The notes below the pieces were generated by a model. It did no database searches. It was given only the letters and a program-made list of their open reading frames with translations, and was not told where the DNA came from. This document shows, piece after piece, positions 44,444 through 53,190 of a stretch of DNA of 64,000 nt. The DNA is from Archaeoglobus sp. UBA234 (GTDB lineage: Archaea > Halobacteriota > Archaeoglobi > Archaeoglobales > Archaeoglobaceae). Numbering within the stretch: the first letter of the stretch is position 1; each line of letters opens with the position of its first letter. A program made the position numbers and the translations under genes. The stretch is taken from contig DACH01000005.1 in NCBI GenBank assembly GCA_002494625.1, forward strand, positions 283,238-347,237. The letters run 5' to 3'.

Positions 44444-44887
44444 ATGGAAAGCCTTTATTTTGAAGATTTTGAAGTTGGAATGGAGCTTGAAACCCTTGGC
44501 AGGACTGTGACTGAGACAGACATCGTTAATTTTGCTGCGCTTACAGGAGACTGGAATCCAATACATACAGATAAGGAATTTGCAAAAACCAGCTTTTTCG
44601 GACAGAGAATAGCACATGGAACTCTTATTTTTTCAATCATGATTGGACTGATAATCAGGCTTGGAATCATTGAGAAAACGATAGTTGCATTTTATGGAAT
44701 TGACAAGCTTCGCTTCACAAATCCTGTCTTTATTGGGGATACTATAAAGGCAATTGCAAGGGTTGTCGATAAAGAAGATAAAGGCAACTACGGGCTGGTA
44801 ACGATTGAATCGAGAGCTGAAAAGCAGACCGGAGATATTGTGTTGAAATGCATACTGAAACTGGCTGTGAAGAAAAAAGAACCATGA
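44444..44887 (+). CDS. MaoC-like enoyl-CoA hydratase
   Basis: The 147-residue hot-dog fold hydratase has GDWNPIHTDKEFA with the catalytic Asp and His, then RIAHGTLIFSIMIGL. It would hydrate an enoyl-CoA made by the acyl-CoA dehydrogenase encoded next. The start at ATG 44444 (MESLYFEDFEVG) is the family start; an in-frame ATG or other codon at 44420 overlaps the DUF35 gene. Spacing to both neighbours is only a few bases, which shows one operon. Confidence 0.88.
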   Translation: MESLYFEDFEVGMELETLGRTVTETDIVNFAALTGDWNPIHTDKEFAKTSFFGQRIAHGTLIFSIMIGLIIRLGIIEKTIVAFYGIDKLRFTNPVFIGDTIKAIARVVDKEDKGNYGLVTIESRAEKQTGDIVLKCILKLAVKKKEP

Positions 44888-44896
44888 GGTGTTGAG

Positions 44897-46126
44897 ATGT
44901 TTGAACTCACTGAAGAGCAAAAAATGATTGCTTCAACAGCCAAAGACATAGCGAAAGATTTTCCTCCAGAATACTGGAGAGAAAAGGATGCAAATAATGA
45001 GTTTGCAGAGGAGTTCTTTAAAGCAATAGCGAAAGCGGGATTTCTTGGATTACTCATTCCGGAAGAGTACGGTGGAGCGGGCTACGGGATGCAGGAAATG
45101 GTAGTTGGGATGGAGGAACTCTGTGCAAATGGCTGTGGGGCTGGAGGAGTCTGGTATCTTGTTCTTACAGAGATTTTTGGAGCTTTACCAATCTCGAGGT
45201 ATGGTACACCCGAGCAGAAGGAAAAGTATCTCCCAAGAATTGCTAAGGGTGAAATGGAATTCTGCATGGCTCTAACTGAACCGAATGCAGGAACAAATAC
45301 TCTGAATATTCAGACATTTGCAAGAAAAGAGGGAGATGAGTATGTTATTAATGGAAACAAGATATTCATCAGCGGTGTTGACAGAGCTGAAGGAATGCTG
45401 CTTGTAACGAGAACAACACCACTGGATCAATCTCCTAAGAAGTCTCTCGGGATAACTCTCTTCTTGATTGATCTTCCCAACAGGGCTGTGAAATGGAATC
45501 CCATTCCGAAACACGGGATAAACTTCTCAAAAACATGTGAAGTGAGCATTAGCGATTTGAGGGTTCCTGAGGATGCTATTCTCGGTCAGAAAGACCTCGG
45601 GTGGTATCTCCTCCTTGATGTTTTAAATCCAGAGAGGATGAGTGCTGCAGCTGGAGCTATTGGGGGAGCGAGGCTTGCAATCGGCAAAGCCGTGGAATAC
45701 ACGAAACAGAGGAGAGTGTTTGCAGATCCGATCGGAAGTTATCAGGGTCTGCAGTTTCCTTTGGCTGAGGCTTATGCATCACTTCAGTGTGCGAGTTTGA
45801 TGATGAGGAAGGCTGCATGGCTCTATGACACGAAGTTCAGGATTGAAGATATTCTTGATCCGGAGAAGAGGGTTAAGATGCAGGCAGCGTTCAGAGAGGT
45901 AGGAGATGCATCAAATATGGCGAAGGTTGTTGCCGTTGAAAACTCTATTAAGGCTGTTTACTGGGCAATGCAGTGCTTTGGTGGCTATGGATATGCAAGG
46001 GAGCATGATGTGGAGAGATGGTGGAGAGAGGTTAATCTGCTCAGACTGGCTCCAATCACACAGCAGATGGCTTTGAACTACATTGCAGAGCATATTCTGG
46101 GTATGCCAAGGAGCTACAGAACCTGA
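44897..46126 (+). CDS. Acyl-CoA dehydrogenase
   Basis: The 409-residue flavoprotein has family blocks MALTEPNAGTNTLNIQTFA, ERMSAAAGAIGGARLAIGKAVEYTKQRRVF (in part) and CFGGYGYAREHDVERWWREVNLLRLAPITQQMALNYIAEHILGMPRSY (in part). The C-terminal region has ITQQM where medium-chain enzymes carry the YEGT base, so the catalytic base differs. GAGGTGTTGAG precedes the ATG. It is the last gene of the ligase operon, and its product (an enoyl-CoA) is the substrate of the MaoC protein encoded just upstream. Confidence 0.92.
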   Translation: MFELTEEQKMIASTAKDIAKDFPPEYWREKDANNEFAEEFFKAIAKAGFLGLLIPEEYGGAGYGMQEMVVGMEELCANGCGAGGVWYLVLTEIFGALPISRYGTPEQKEKYLPRIAKGEMEFCMALTEPNAGTNTLNIQTFARKEGDEYVINGNKIFISGVDRAEGMLLVTRTTPLDQSPKKSLGITLFLIDLPNRAVKWNPIPKHGINFSKTCEVSISDLRVPEDAILGQKDLGWYLLLDVLNPERMSAAAGAIGGARLAIGKAVEYTKQRRVFADPIGSYQGLQFPLAEAYASLQCASLMMRKAAWLYDTKFRIEDILDPEKRVKMQAAFREVGDASNMAKVVAVENSIKAVYWAMQCFGGYGYAREHDVERWWREVNLLRLAPITQQMALNYIAEHILGMPRSYRT

Positions 46127-46309
46127 ATGGGGTGAGAATGGGATTATATTTGGTGGAGTTACAGGTTAAATAGGATTGTAGATCAACAATATCAACCTTC
46201 TTTTTATTGAAACTGGATTGTGCAGTGTTCTCCTTTTATATCTCGATTGATGTATGGCTTGCAACCATCATGCCCATCATACTCCATCATAACTAAATCA
46301 TGCTTGGAT

Positions 46310-46414
46310 TTATGTTTCATCGTAGTCTACTGTATCTGATGTTGCTGCAGCCATCGCCATCCTCGTCACCATCAGAACAAGCAACAAAATCAATCCTGAT
46401 TTTATTGCTTTCAT
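46310..46414 (-). CDS. 34-residue secreted peptide sharing the leader of the 47013-47510 protein
   Basis: The frame begins MKAIKSGLILLLVLM, ends its signal peptide at AMAA and leaves a mature peptide of about 11 acidic residues (TSDTVDYDET). AGGTGATTTG before the ATG is a strong ribosome binding site. The leader and signal sequence match those of the secreted protein at 47013-47510 at the base level (shared GATTTTGTTGCTTGTT). It lies 17 bases after the membrane protein gene at 46432. It may be a short secreted peptide or a truncated duplicate. Confidence 0.5.
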   Translation of the reverse strand: MKAIKSGLILLLVLMVTRMAMAAATSDTVDYDET

Positions 46415-46431
46415 CAAATCACCTACACATT

Positions 46432-46704
46432 TTATCTATTCTTGAATTCACGGATCAAGCGCACTATTCCATAAACATTCAAAATCATCCAGAGAATTCC
46501 AACAACAACTGAACCAATACTTGCATACTGGCGTATCACAAAGCTGCTTATCTCTGTAAATCCCATTAAAAATGAGATAGATGTTGAAAAAACCCATGAA
46601 ATTAAAACTGCTAGTCCGATAATACTGAATGCTTTCAACTTTGTCTTTGAATATGCGTAAAACCATGTCATTGCAACAACCAACCCCCAGATCATTTTAA
46701 CCAC
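46432..46704 (-). CDS. Small membrane protein, unknown function
   Basis: The 90-residue protein has three predicted helices (about 3-18, 24-46 and 60-82) and ends in basic residues (REFKNR). It starts inside the 3' end of the zinc-finger membrane protein gene (13-base overlap), so the two are coupled. No family is recognised. Confidence 0.6.
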   Translation of the reverse strand: MVKMIWGLVVAMTWFYAYSKTKLKAFSIIGLAVLISWVFSTSISFLMGFTEISSFVIRQYASIGSVVVGILWMILNVYGIVRLIREFKNR

Positions 46705-46949
46705 CTCTGTAAGTTACAATGTAAAGTGTAACTACAAAAAAAGAGTATAATTGTCCAAATCAGTAATGTCTTTTTTAGACCCAGTCTTTTTTCCCATTCA
46801 CTGCGATACCATATTAACCACTGATTAGGGCCTAAAGCTGTGTTTGACACAATTTCTGTTTTGTTATGGAGTTTCAAGTGTTCTTTAGCCTTCTCTCTGT
46901 TCTCAAACTCTTCACCACATACCGGGCAGCTCCAAGTGAAGATCTTCAT
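46692..46949 (-). CDS. C2H2 zinc-finger protein with C-terminal membrane helix
   Basis: In the 85-residue protein, residues 8-28 form a classical C2H2 zinc finger, CPVCGEEFENREKAKEHLKLH. A hydrophobic helix follows near residues 60-80 (TLLIWTIILFFCSYTL). The finger should stay in the cytosol. AGGAGGC before the ATG and a TTTTATATTAAA promoter element upstream support expression. It heads the small operon that includes the next membrane protein and the secreted peptide. Function unknown. Confidence 0.68.
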   Translation of the reverse strand: MKIFTWSCPVCGEEFENREKAKEHLKLHNKTEIVSNTALGPNQWLIWYRSEWEKRLGLKKTLLIWTIILFFCSYTLHCNLQRWLK

Positions 46950-47012
46950 TTAGTTAAGCCTCCTATGTTAGTTTAATATAAAAAACAAAGAGATTTATTT
47001 TTTGATATAATA

Positions 47013-47510
47013 TCAATCGAGATAGACTATGTCTTCCTCACAATATTCGACCCAGCTTCTTGGTTGGATGCTGTCTGGCTGTGTACTATTATTCGTCTTG
47101 TCAGGAGGATCTTGGATGTACTCTCCTTCACAAACTTTGATTTTAAACGTTCCTGAAGACACGAAATAAGTCCCTGATTTAGAATCGTAGTCGTACCAAT
47201 CCAAAAGATTTGCTATTGATTGCAAACTGGTGAGGTATTTCCACATTCCACCCTCTAACACATATATCTCGACTGACACATCTTCTCTATAACCAAGAAA
47301 TTCCCACCCTGTTAATTCTGCCTCTGTCCACATTTCAACTTTTAATGAATTGCCTAATTTGTGTAAATAAACGGAGCCATCCTTAGAAGTATCGTCTAAG
47401 TCTACATTATAATATTTGGAAAATTGGCTTGCTGCCATCACTGGATTTACTACGCTTCCAACAATCACTAAAACAAGCAACAAAATCAAACCGGTTTTTA
47501 CTGGTTTCAT
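47013..47510 (-). CDS. Secreted protein, unknown function
   Basis: In the 165-residue protein a signal peptide (about 1-27, ending VMAAS) is followed by a mature domain of about 138 residues, rich in Tyr, Trp and Asp, with two cysteines (VCEGEYI and YCEEDIVYL) that could form a disulfide. AAGGTGAT lies just before the ATG and a TTTTAAATATAG promoter element upstream. The 5' leader matches the 34-residue peptide gene at 46310-46414. No family is recognised. Confidence 0.65.
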   Translation of the reverse strand: MKPVKTGLILLLVLVIVGSVVNPVMAASQFSKYYNVDLDDTSKDGSVYLHKLGNSLKVEMWTEAELTGWEFLGYREDVSVEIYVLEGGMWKYLTSLQSIANLLDWYDYDSKSGTYFVSSGTFKIKVCEGEYIQDPPDKTNNSTQPDSIQPRSWVEYCEEDIVYLD

Positions 47511-47751
47511 TAAATCACCTTTGTTTTTTCTAAAACTTGCTATATTTAAAATTTTTCTTTCAATTTATTATAAATATAAATCGAATCTTTTAATTTCTTA
47601 GTTTGCTGAAATTTCTTATATATCATGAATATATTGACCTTAAACTTATGTTTATCACAAAATGAGAATGTACCGGTAATCAACACCATTACCTGAGCAG
47701 ATAACTTGACAAAAACCCATATAAACCAAAATTTCCAACTATACTTCTCAA

Positions 47752-50367
47752 ATGAAATCTGCAGGAGTCATTGAGGGGAAGGAGTATGAAGACTCTGAAA
47801 TAGAAAATTTACTTCATCCAGTTGTTAGAGAGTGGTTTAAATCAAAATTTAACTCCTTCACACCTCCCCAGAAATACGCAATTGTTGAGGCATTTAAAGG
47901 AAACAATGTCCTGATTTCATCACCAACAGGTAGTGGTAAGACTCTTGCAGCCTTTCTTGCCTCAATCAACATGCTGATAGAGCTTGCAGAAAAGAATCAG
48001 CTTGAAGATAGGGTTTACACACTTTATGTATCTCCTCTAAAGGCTCTTAATAATGACATAAGAAAGAACCTTGAGGAACCCCTCAGAGAAATATATGAAC
48101 TCGCAGAAAGAAAGGGAATAAAGTTGCAGAAGATAAGGATTGGGGTTAGAACTGGAGACACGGATCAAAAGGAGAGACAGAAACAGACGAGAAAACCACC
48201 CCATATCTTCATTACAACACCTGAAACCCTTTCAATTATTCTGGTCAGTCCTAAGCTATCTCAGTCAATCAGGAAAATCAGGTTTCTCATTGTTGATGAA
48301 ATTCATGCGGTTGCGGAGAACAAGAGAGGCACGCACCTCTCCCTCTCCGTTGAAAGATTGCAGAGAATTCAGGAGAGCGATATGGTAAGGATAGGACTTT
48401 CTGCAACTATATCTCCCTTAGAAGAAGTGGCAAAGTTTCTTGTTGGCTTTGAAAATGGGAAAGAGAGGAGATGTGTTATAGCGGATGTCAGCTTTTCCAA
48501 GCCGATAGATATAAAAGTTATCTCTCCTGTTCAGGATTTTTTCAGGGAAAGCTCTGAAAGTATCAGTGAAAAGCTTTATCAGACTCTTGTGGAGCTTATA
48601 AAGTCTTCAAAGACAACCCTCATATTCACTAATACGAGAAGTGCAACTGAAAGGGTTGTTTATAATTTGAAGAAAAGACTTGGAAAGGATTTTCCTATCA
48701 AAGCACATCACTCCTCGCTATCAAAGAATGTAAGACTTGAGGTGGAGGATGAGCTGAAAAATGGAGATTTGAGGTGTGTTGTCTCCTCAACGAGCCTCGA
48801 GCTCGGGATAGATATAGGTTACATAGATTTGGTTATCCTCCTTGGTTCTCCAAAGAGCATTAACAGAGCTCTTCAGAGGATAGGCAGGAGCGGTCACAGA
48901 TTACATGAAGTATCTATTGGAAGAGTGGTGGTAGTTGACCATGATGATCTGGTGGAGTGTACGGTTCTCACCAATGAAGCATTGAACAGAAGACTTGATA
49001 GAATAAAAATCCCGGAGAAGCCTCTCGATGTACTCTGCCAGCATGTTGTGGGGATGGCTATTGAAAAAAGATGGGCCGTTGATGAGGCACTTGAACTCAT
49101 AAGAAGCAGCTATCCCTACAGAAGGCTGACCAGAGAAGAGTTTCTTTCGGTTCTCAGATACCTTGCAGGGCATTCGGATTTCGAAAAGAAAAGAGTATAT
49201 GGAAAGATCTGGTTTGATGATGCGGAGGGTACTTTTGGAAGAAGAGGAAAGCTTGTGAGACCAATCTATTACCTCAATACAGGAACGATTCCAGATGAGG
49301 TTGCTGTTAAAGTAATCACAACTGATGGAAAGAGGGTTGGAAAGGTCGAAGAGGAGTTTGCTGAGAGACTTGTAAAAGGTGATGTTTTTGTTCTTGCTGG
49401 AAGAACCTTTAGGTTTCTGCGATCAAGAGGAATGAATCTTATAGTGGAGGAGGTTGAGGGTGAGAAGCCAACGGTTCCCAGCTGGTTCTCAGAACAGCTC
49501 CCACTCAGCTTTGATTTAGCATTAAGAATTCAGAGGTTCAGGGGGGAAATTGACAGGATTCTGAATTCAAAACTTCTTGAGTTTGAAGATGCTGTTTTCT
49601 ATTTAAGAAAAAACTATAACCTCGAGAGGAGTTCAGCCGAGGCGATTATTAGATATTTCTTAGAACAGAATCTTTTCAGCTACATCCCCACAGATGACAG
49701 GTTTGTGGTTGAAAACTTTCAGGATAATGGTAGTGAATGCTATGTCTTCCACTCTCTTGTAGGTAGAAGAGCAAACAGCGCAATATCCAGAGTCGCAGCC
49801 TGGAGAGCAGGTGTGATGAAAAACTGCAATGTTAAAATAGCGATCAATGATAATGGATTCCTGCTAAAACTTCCCAAGCGTAAAAAACTTAGCTATAGTG
49901 AAATACTGGATCTACTCTCTCCAGAGCATTTCAGAGACAACCTCATTTCAGCCCTTGACAGAACCGAGATACTGAGGAGGAGGTTCAGGCATGTGGCTGT
50001 GAGGTCTTTGATGGTGTTGAGAAATTACTTGGGAAGGGAAAAAAGTGTCTGGAGGCAGCAACTCAATGCGGACTCTCTTTTAAGACTGATTAAGAAAAAT
50101 TTTGGTATCGAGTTTCCTGTCCTCAGAGAGACATACAGGGAGATAATGGAGGATTCCATGGATTTGGAGAATGCTATCAGCTTTCTGGAAAGGCTGAAAA
50201 ATATGGATCTCAGGATTATAAGAATACCCTATCCAAGCCCCTTTGCTCTCAATATATTCGTACTCGGTGAGGAGGATGTTGTGCTGATGGAAGATAGAAA
50301 GAAGATAATAAAAAGCCTCTATGAGAAGATAACCAGAATGATCGAGCTTAGAGAAATGAGCAAATAA
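47752..50367 (+). CDS. lhr: Lhr-type superfamily 2 helicase
   Basis: The 871-residue protein shows motif I SPTGSGKTLAAF, motif II VDEIHAV, motif III SATISPLEEV, and motifs IV-VI in TNTRSATERVVYNLKK, STSLELGIDIGYIDLVI and QRIGRSGHR. The Lhr-core layout continues with a winged helix and a domain 4 of about 350 residues. Lhr unwinds DNA and RNA-DNA forks in replication and repair. A metallophosphoesterase gene follows after four bases, a pairing often found with Lhr. An AT-rich promoter lies at about 47700-47735. Confidence 0.93.
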   Translation: MKSAGVIEGKEYEDSEIENLLHPVVREWFKSKFNSFTPPQKYAIVEAFKGNNVLISSPTGSGKTLAAFLASINMLIELAEKNQLEDRVYTLYVSPLKALNNDIRKNLEEPLREIYELAERKGIKLQKIRIGVRTGDTDQKERQKQTRKPPHIFITTPETLSIILVSPKLSQSIRKIRFLIVDEIHAVAENKRGTHLSLSVERLQRIQESDMVRIGLSATISPLEEVAKFLVGFENGKERRCVIADVSFSKPIDIKVISPVQDFFRESSESISEKLYQTLVELIKSSKTTLIFTNTRSATERVVYNLKKRLGKDFPIKAHHSSLSKNVRLEVEDELKNGDLRCVVSSTSLELGIDIGYIDLVILLGSPKSINRALQRIGRSGHRLHEVSIGRVVVVDHDDLVECTVLTNEALNRRLDRIKIPEKPLDVLCQHVVGMAIEKRWAVDEALELIRSSYPYRRLTREEFLSVLRYLAGHSDFEKKRVYGKIWFDDAEGTFGRRGKLVRPIYYLNTGTIPDEVAVKVITTDGKRVGKVEEEFAERLVKGDVFVLAGRTFRFLRSRGMNLIVEEVEGEKPTVPSWFSEQLPLSFDLALRIQRFRGEIDRILNSKLLEFEDAVFYLRKNYNLERSSAEAIIRYFLEQNLFSYIPTDDRFVVENFQDNGSECYVFHSLVGRRANSAISRVAAWRAGVMKNCNVKIAINDNGFLLKLPKRKKLSYSEILDLLSPEHFRDNLISALDRTEILRRRFRHVAVRSLMVLRNYLGREKSVWRQQLNADSLLRLIKKNFGIEFPVLRETYREIMEDSMDLENAISFLERLKNMDLRIIRIPYPSPFALNIFVLGEEDVVLMEDRKKIIKSLYEKITRMIELREMSK

Positions 50368-50371
50368 AATA

Positions 50372-51130
50372 ATGGTCAGAGAGGAGATTGAAGTGGAGGT
50401 TGCTGGACTGAAACTAACACCTCAGAAGGCTTTGATTATGGATGAAACTGCTGTGATCTCCGACTTACATCTTGGTATTGAGCAATCGATGGCAGGCACA
50501 ATACCCAGACTGCAGATTAAAGAGATAATTGCCTCAGTTTTGAATCTTGTCGAGCTATATGGTGTAAAGGAGCTTGTTGTGGCTGGCGATATGAAAAATG
50601 AGTTCAGCAGAAACATGCCTTATGAATGGGATGATGTTGAGGAATTTATCACCAAAGTCTCAGAAACTGTCAGAATTCGTGTTTTAAGGGGGAACCATGA
50701 TAACTATCTTGCGACAATCCTCTCTAAGCATGAGATAGCCCTTGAAAACTATTTAAAATTGGGAGATTGGGTTGTTGTTCACGGACATGTTGATGTGGAT
50801 AATCTGGAAATGGCAGGCTCAGATACCACCAGATTCATCATCGGACATGAACACCCATCTGTGAAAGTTAGAACAGGTTTTACAACCTACTCCTTTCCAT
50901 GCTTCCTTAGAGCGACAAAGCCGGAAAAAGAGGTTATAGTTCTACCTGCTTTCTCAACAATGGTCTCGGGAAGCGACATTATTTCATCGGAGTCTTTCCT
51001 GTCCCACCTGTTGAGGGATTTTGATGAGAATGAGATTCATATTTATGCAGTTGAGGACAGGGTTTATTATCTTGGAAAACTTGGTGACCTCAGAAAAATT
51101 GCGGGGGTTCTGGATGAAGTTCAATATTAA
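50372..51130 (+). CDS. Metallophosphoesterase associated with Lhr
   Basis: The 252-residue calcineurin-like phosphoesterase has the metal ligands ISDLHLGIE, VVAGDMKNE, LRGNHDNY, VVHGHVD and IGHEHPS in the usual order. Such proteins encoded beside Lhr are SbcD/Mre11-related nucleases or phosphatases thought to act in DNA repair. The start at 50372 follows four bases after lhr. The 3' end overlaps the start of the cupin gene by 17 bases. Confidence 0.88.
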   Translation: MVREEIEVEVAGLKLTPQKALIMDETAVISDLHLGIEQSMAGTIPRLQIKEIIASVLNLVELYGVKELVVAGDMKNEFSRNMPYEWDDVEEFITKVSETVRIRVLRGNHDNYLATILSKHEIALENYLKLGDWVVVHGHVDVDNLEMAGSDTTRFIIGHEHPSVKVRTGFTTYSFPCFLRATKPEKEVIVLPAFSTMVSGSDIISSESFLSHLLRDFDENEIHIYAVEDRVYYLGKLGDLRKIAGVLDEVQY

Positions 51131-51467
51131 ATTCAATATTGATGAAGCTGAGTGGGAGGAAAAGAACGGCTACAGAACAATTCGGGTTTTTGACATCTCT
51201 GATACTTCCTTTGTTCAAATAGTTGAGATTCCAGCTGGCTTAAATGTTGGAAGACATTACCATAAAAGACAGACTGAGGTGTTCTATATCCTTCAGGGCA
51301 GTGCTGTTCTCGGTATTGGAGAGGAGGAATACAGAGCAAATGAGGGAGATATTTTTCTTTGTAAACCAGGAACAGTCCACTGGGTTAATAATGTCTCGGA
51401 TAAAGCGTTCAGAGTGCTTGTTTTTAAGTACGACTGGGTTGAAAAAGACACTGTATGGCTTGATTGA
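51114..51467 (+). CDS. Cupin-domain protein
   Basis: The 117-residue single cupin has motif 1 GRHYHKRQTEVFYILQG and motif 2 GDIFLCKPGTVHWVNN, with the three metal-binding histidines and one glutamate. The start ATG lies within the end of the phosphoesterase gene and follows GGGGGTT. It may be an isomerase, dioxygenase or sugar-binding protein; no specific family is clear. It is probably in the lhr operon. Confidence 0.78.
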   Translation: MKFNIKFNIDEAEWEEKNGYRTIRVFDISDTSFVQIVEIPAGLNVGRHYHKRQTEVFYILQGSAVLGIGEEEYRANEGDIFLCKPGTVHWVNNVSDKAFRVLVFKYDWVEKDTVWLD

Positions 51468-51474
51468 ATGGTTT

Positions 51475-51801
51475 TTATTCCTTTTTTTTAGCTTTCCCCT
51501 TTAGCAAAGAGGGGAGATGGATTATGTATTTTCCATCTTCCTGAAGAGCTATGATTATTTCCTTTGATTTGAAGAGTCTTTCGAGGTTTATCTCGTATTT
51601 TCCGGGCTCAATTATTTTTACACTTGCAATACCCATATCTGTTAGCTGCTTTTCCAGCTTGGTAATAGCTTTCTCAGGCTTTATCTCGGCTTTTTTCTTG
51701 GGAACATAGAGGAACTTATTGTTACCACATTCACAACCACTGAGTATTCGCATATCTCCATCCGGGTACTGTTTTCCACATTCAGTACATTGATGGGGCA
51801 T
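51475..51801 (-). CDS. Zinc-ribbon protein of the Era-like/DUF2073 operon
   Basis: The product is about 108 residues. An N-terminal zinc ribbon (CTECGKQYPDG, then CECGNN) precedes a linker of charged residues and a C-terminal beta-rich domain (KYEINLERLFKSKEIIIALQ). Archaeal genomes keep this gene next to DUF2073 and an Era-like GTPase. The start ATG at 51801 lies three bases after the stop of the DUF2073 gene; an earlier in-frame ATG at 51822 would overlap it. The function of the trio is unknown. Confidence 0.75.
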   Translation of the reverse strand: MPHQCTECGKQYPDGDMRILSGCECGNNKFLYVPKKKAEIKPEKAITKLEKQLTDMGIASVKIIEPGKYEINLERLFKSKEIIIALQEDGKYIIHLPSLLKGKAKKKE

Positions 51802-51805
51802 GGTA

Positions 51806-52162
51806 TCAGCTGAATTGAACAAGGGCTCTAATCTGATCTTCGTGCTTTTCCAGCGTCTTTAATCGGTTTGCAGGGCCGATGAGAGTAAGTCTTCCCTCTT
51901 TCTTACTAAAGAACTTCTTGAAGAAGGATTTTACAACTTTCTGTGGATAGGATTCGACCTCTATGCCGACAAAATTCTCATGGTCGATTTCAAGCATGGT
52001 CATCTCAATGAGCTTTGCCTCTTCTTCAGGAGAAAGACCAGACTCTAAGACGACAATTTTTCCAGCCTTTACCTCGTCAAGAATCATTCTGAGCTTTTCC
52101 ATTGTGGGCATCTTATCGAGCCTGTCCTTGGATATTAGATTGAGCTGTACACCCTCCATCAT
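51806..52162 (-). CDS. DUF2073-like protein
   Basis: The 118-residue soluble protein begins GVQLNLISKDRLDKM, continues VVLESGLSPEEEAKLIEMTMLEIDHENFVGIEVES (quoted in part) and ends RALVQFS. This matches the archaeal DUF2073 pattern. It lies between the Era-like GTPase and the zinc-ribbon gene, seven and about four bases apart, in one operon. Function unknown; a role with the GTPase at the ribosome or membrane is possible. Confidence 0.75.
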   Translation of the reverse strand: MMEGVQLNLISKDRLDKMPTMEKLRMILDEVKAGKIVVLESGLSPEEEAKLIEMTMLEIDHENFVGIEVESYPQKVVKSFFKKFFSKKEGRLTLIGPANRLKTLEKHEDQIRALVQFS

Positions 52163-52169
52163 AACACCT

Positions 52170-52805
52170 CTAACCGAATTTCTCCGCCAGAAGTTTATAC
52201 AGATTGTCGATGTTCAACCCTTTAAGGGCGGAAATTGGAACAACCGGATGCTGGGGGAAGGCTGACTTTATTCTGGCGGGTGAAGCATTGGGCAGATCTA
52301 TCTTGTTGGCTGCAATGAGTAGAGGAAGACCTCTTGCTTCTATGTTTCCAACAATCGTAACATTTATCTGGGTGAAGGGGTCCTCAGCAGAGTCCATGAC
52401 GAGCAAAACTCCATCCAGATCATCTAACCACTTTATAGCCTCAATAACTCCCTCTGTGGCTTCTTTAGCCCTTCTTTTTGCCTCCTCCTCATCCATACCA
52501 AATTTTAGAAACTCTTGGAAATCTATTTTTGTTGCAAGTCCAGGAGTATCGACAATGTCTATTGTGAGAGATCTGCCATCAACCTCAATTTTAACACCCT
52601 CTCTCAATCTTGCCCTCCTTGTCTCATGAGGGACATCGCTTGCAGATCCCATTATATCTCCCGTCCAGTCTCTGAGGATTCTGTTTGCAAGAGTTGTTTT
52701 GCCAGCGTTTGGAGGACCGTATATACCGATCCTCATCTTATCCTTTTTAAATATCCACTTGAACAGAAAACCGAATCTTTTTCTTATTCTTACCATCCAT
52801 CCCAT
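52170..52805 (-). CDS. Era-like small GTPase
   Basis: The 211-residue protein has the P-loop YGPPNAGKTTLANRI, switch region T, G3 VDTPGLAT, G4 ANKIDLPNA and G5 ISALKG, in the circular order of TRAFAC GTPases. There is no KH domain as in bacterial Era, so the protein is GTPase only with a basic N-terminal extension (residues 1-22). An internal ATG at M24 (DKMRIGIYG) would remove the extension. First gene of the operon with DUF2073 and the zinc ribbon. Confidence 0.88.
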   Translation of the reverse strand: MGWMVRIRKRFGFLFKWIFKKDKMRIGIYGPPNAGKTTLANRILRDWTGDIMGSASDVPHETRRARLREGVKIEVDGRSLTIDIVDTPGLATKIDFQEFLKFGMDEEEAKRRAKEATEGVIEAIKWLDDLDGVLLVMDSAEDPFTQINVTIVGNIEARGLPLLIAANKIDLPNASPARIKSAFPQHPVVPISALKGLNIDNLYKLLAEKFG

Positions 52806-52906
52806 ATGTACCCCTCTGCCCGGAATTCAATATTTCTGATTTTTAATATCTTTTATGGTATTTAATTTTAAGCCTTTTACTGTAAACGGAGAACACTGGC
52901 TGCAAG

Positions 52907-53080
52907 TCACTCAAGGCTGATTGCCTCGTTGGGACACACATCAACACATGTTCCGCACTCAGTACAGATTTCCTCATCAACGAATGCTTTTTCATCGTTG
53001 AGTTCTATTGCACCCATCGGACATTCATCAACACATGTTGCACAACCATCGCACGATTCCTTATTAACAGCTGCAGGCAT
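52907..53080 (-). CDS. 2[4Fe-4S] ferredoxin
   Basis: The product is 57 residues. Two complete cluster motifs are visible: CDGCATCVDECP and CTECGTCVDVCP, each CxxCxxCxxxCP. It carries electrons at low potential. The ATG at 53080 (MPAAVNKESC) is the family start; an ATG two codons earlier (53086) follows GGGG. It is separated from the GTPase operon by about 100 bases and probably has its own promoter. Confidence 0.93.
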   Translation of the reverse strand: MPAAVNKESCDGCATCVDECPMGAIELNDEKAFVDEEICTECGTCVDVCPNEAISLE

Positions 53081-53190
53081 AACCATCCCCAGAATTTCGC
53101 TGATTTAACCTGGTTATATATTTTTGGTTGCAGAGGGTTTGGTTGATAGAAATTTAGTTAATTATTTAACCTTTAAAATCAATTATTTTT

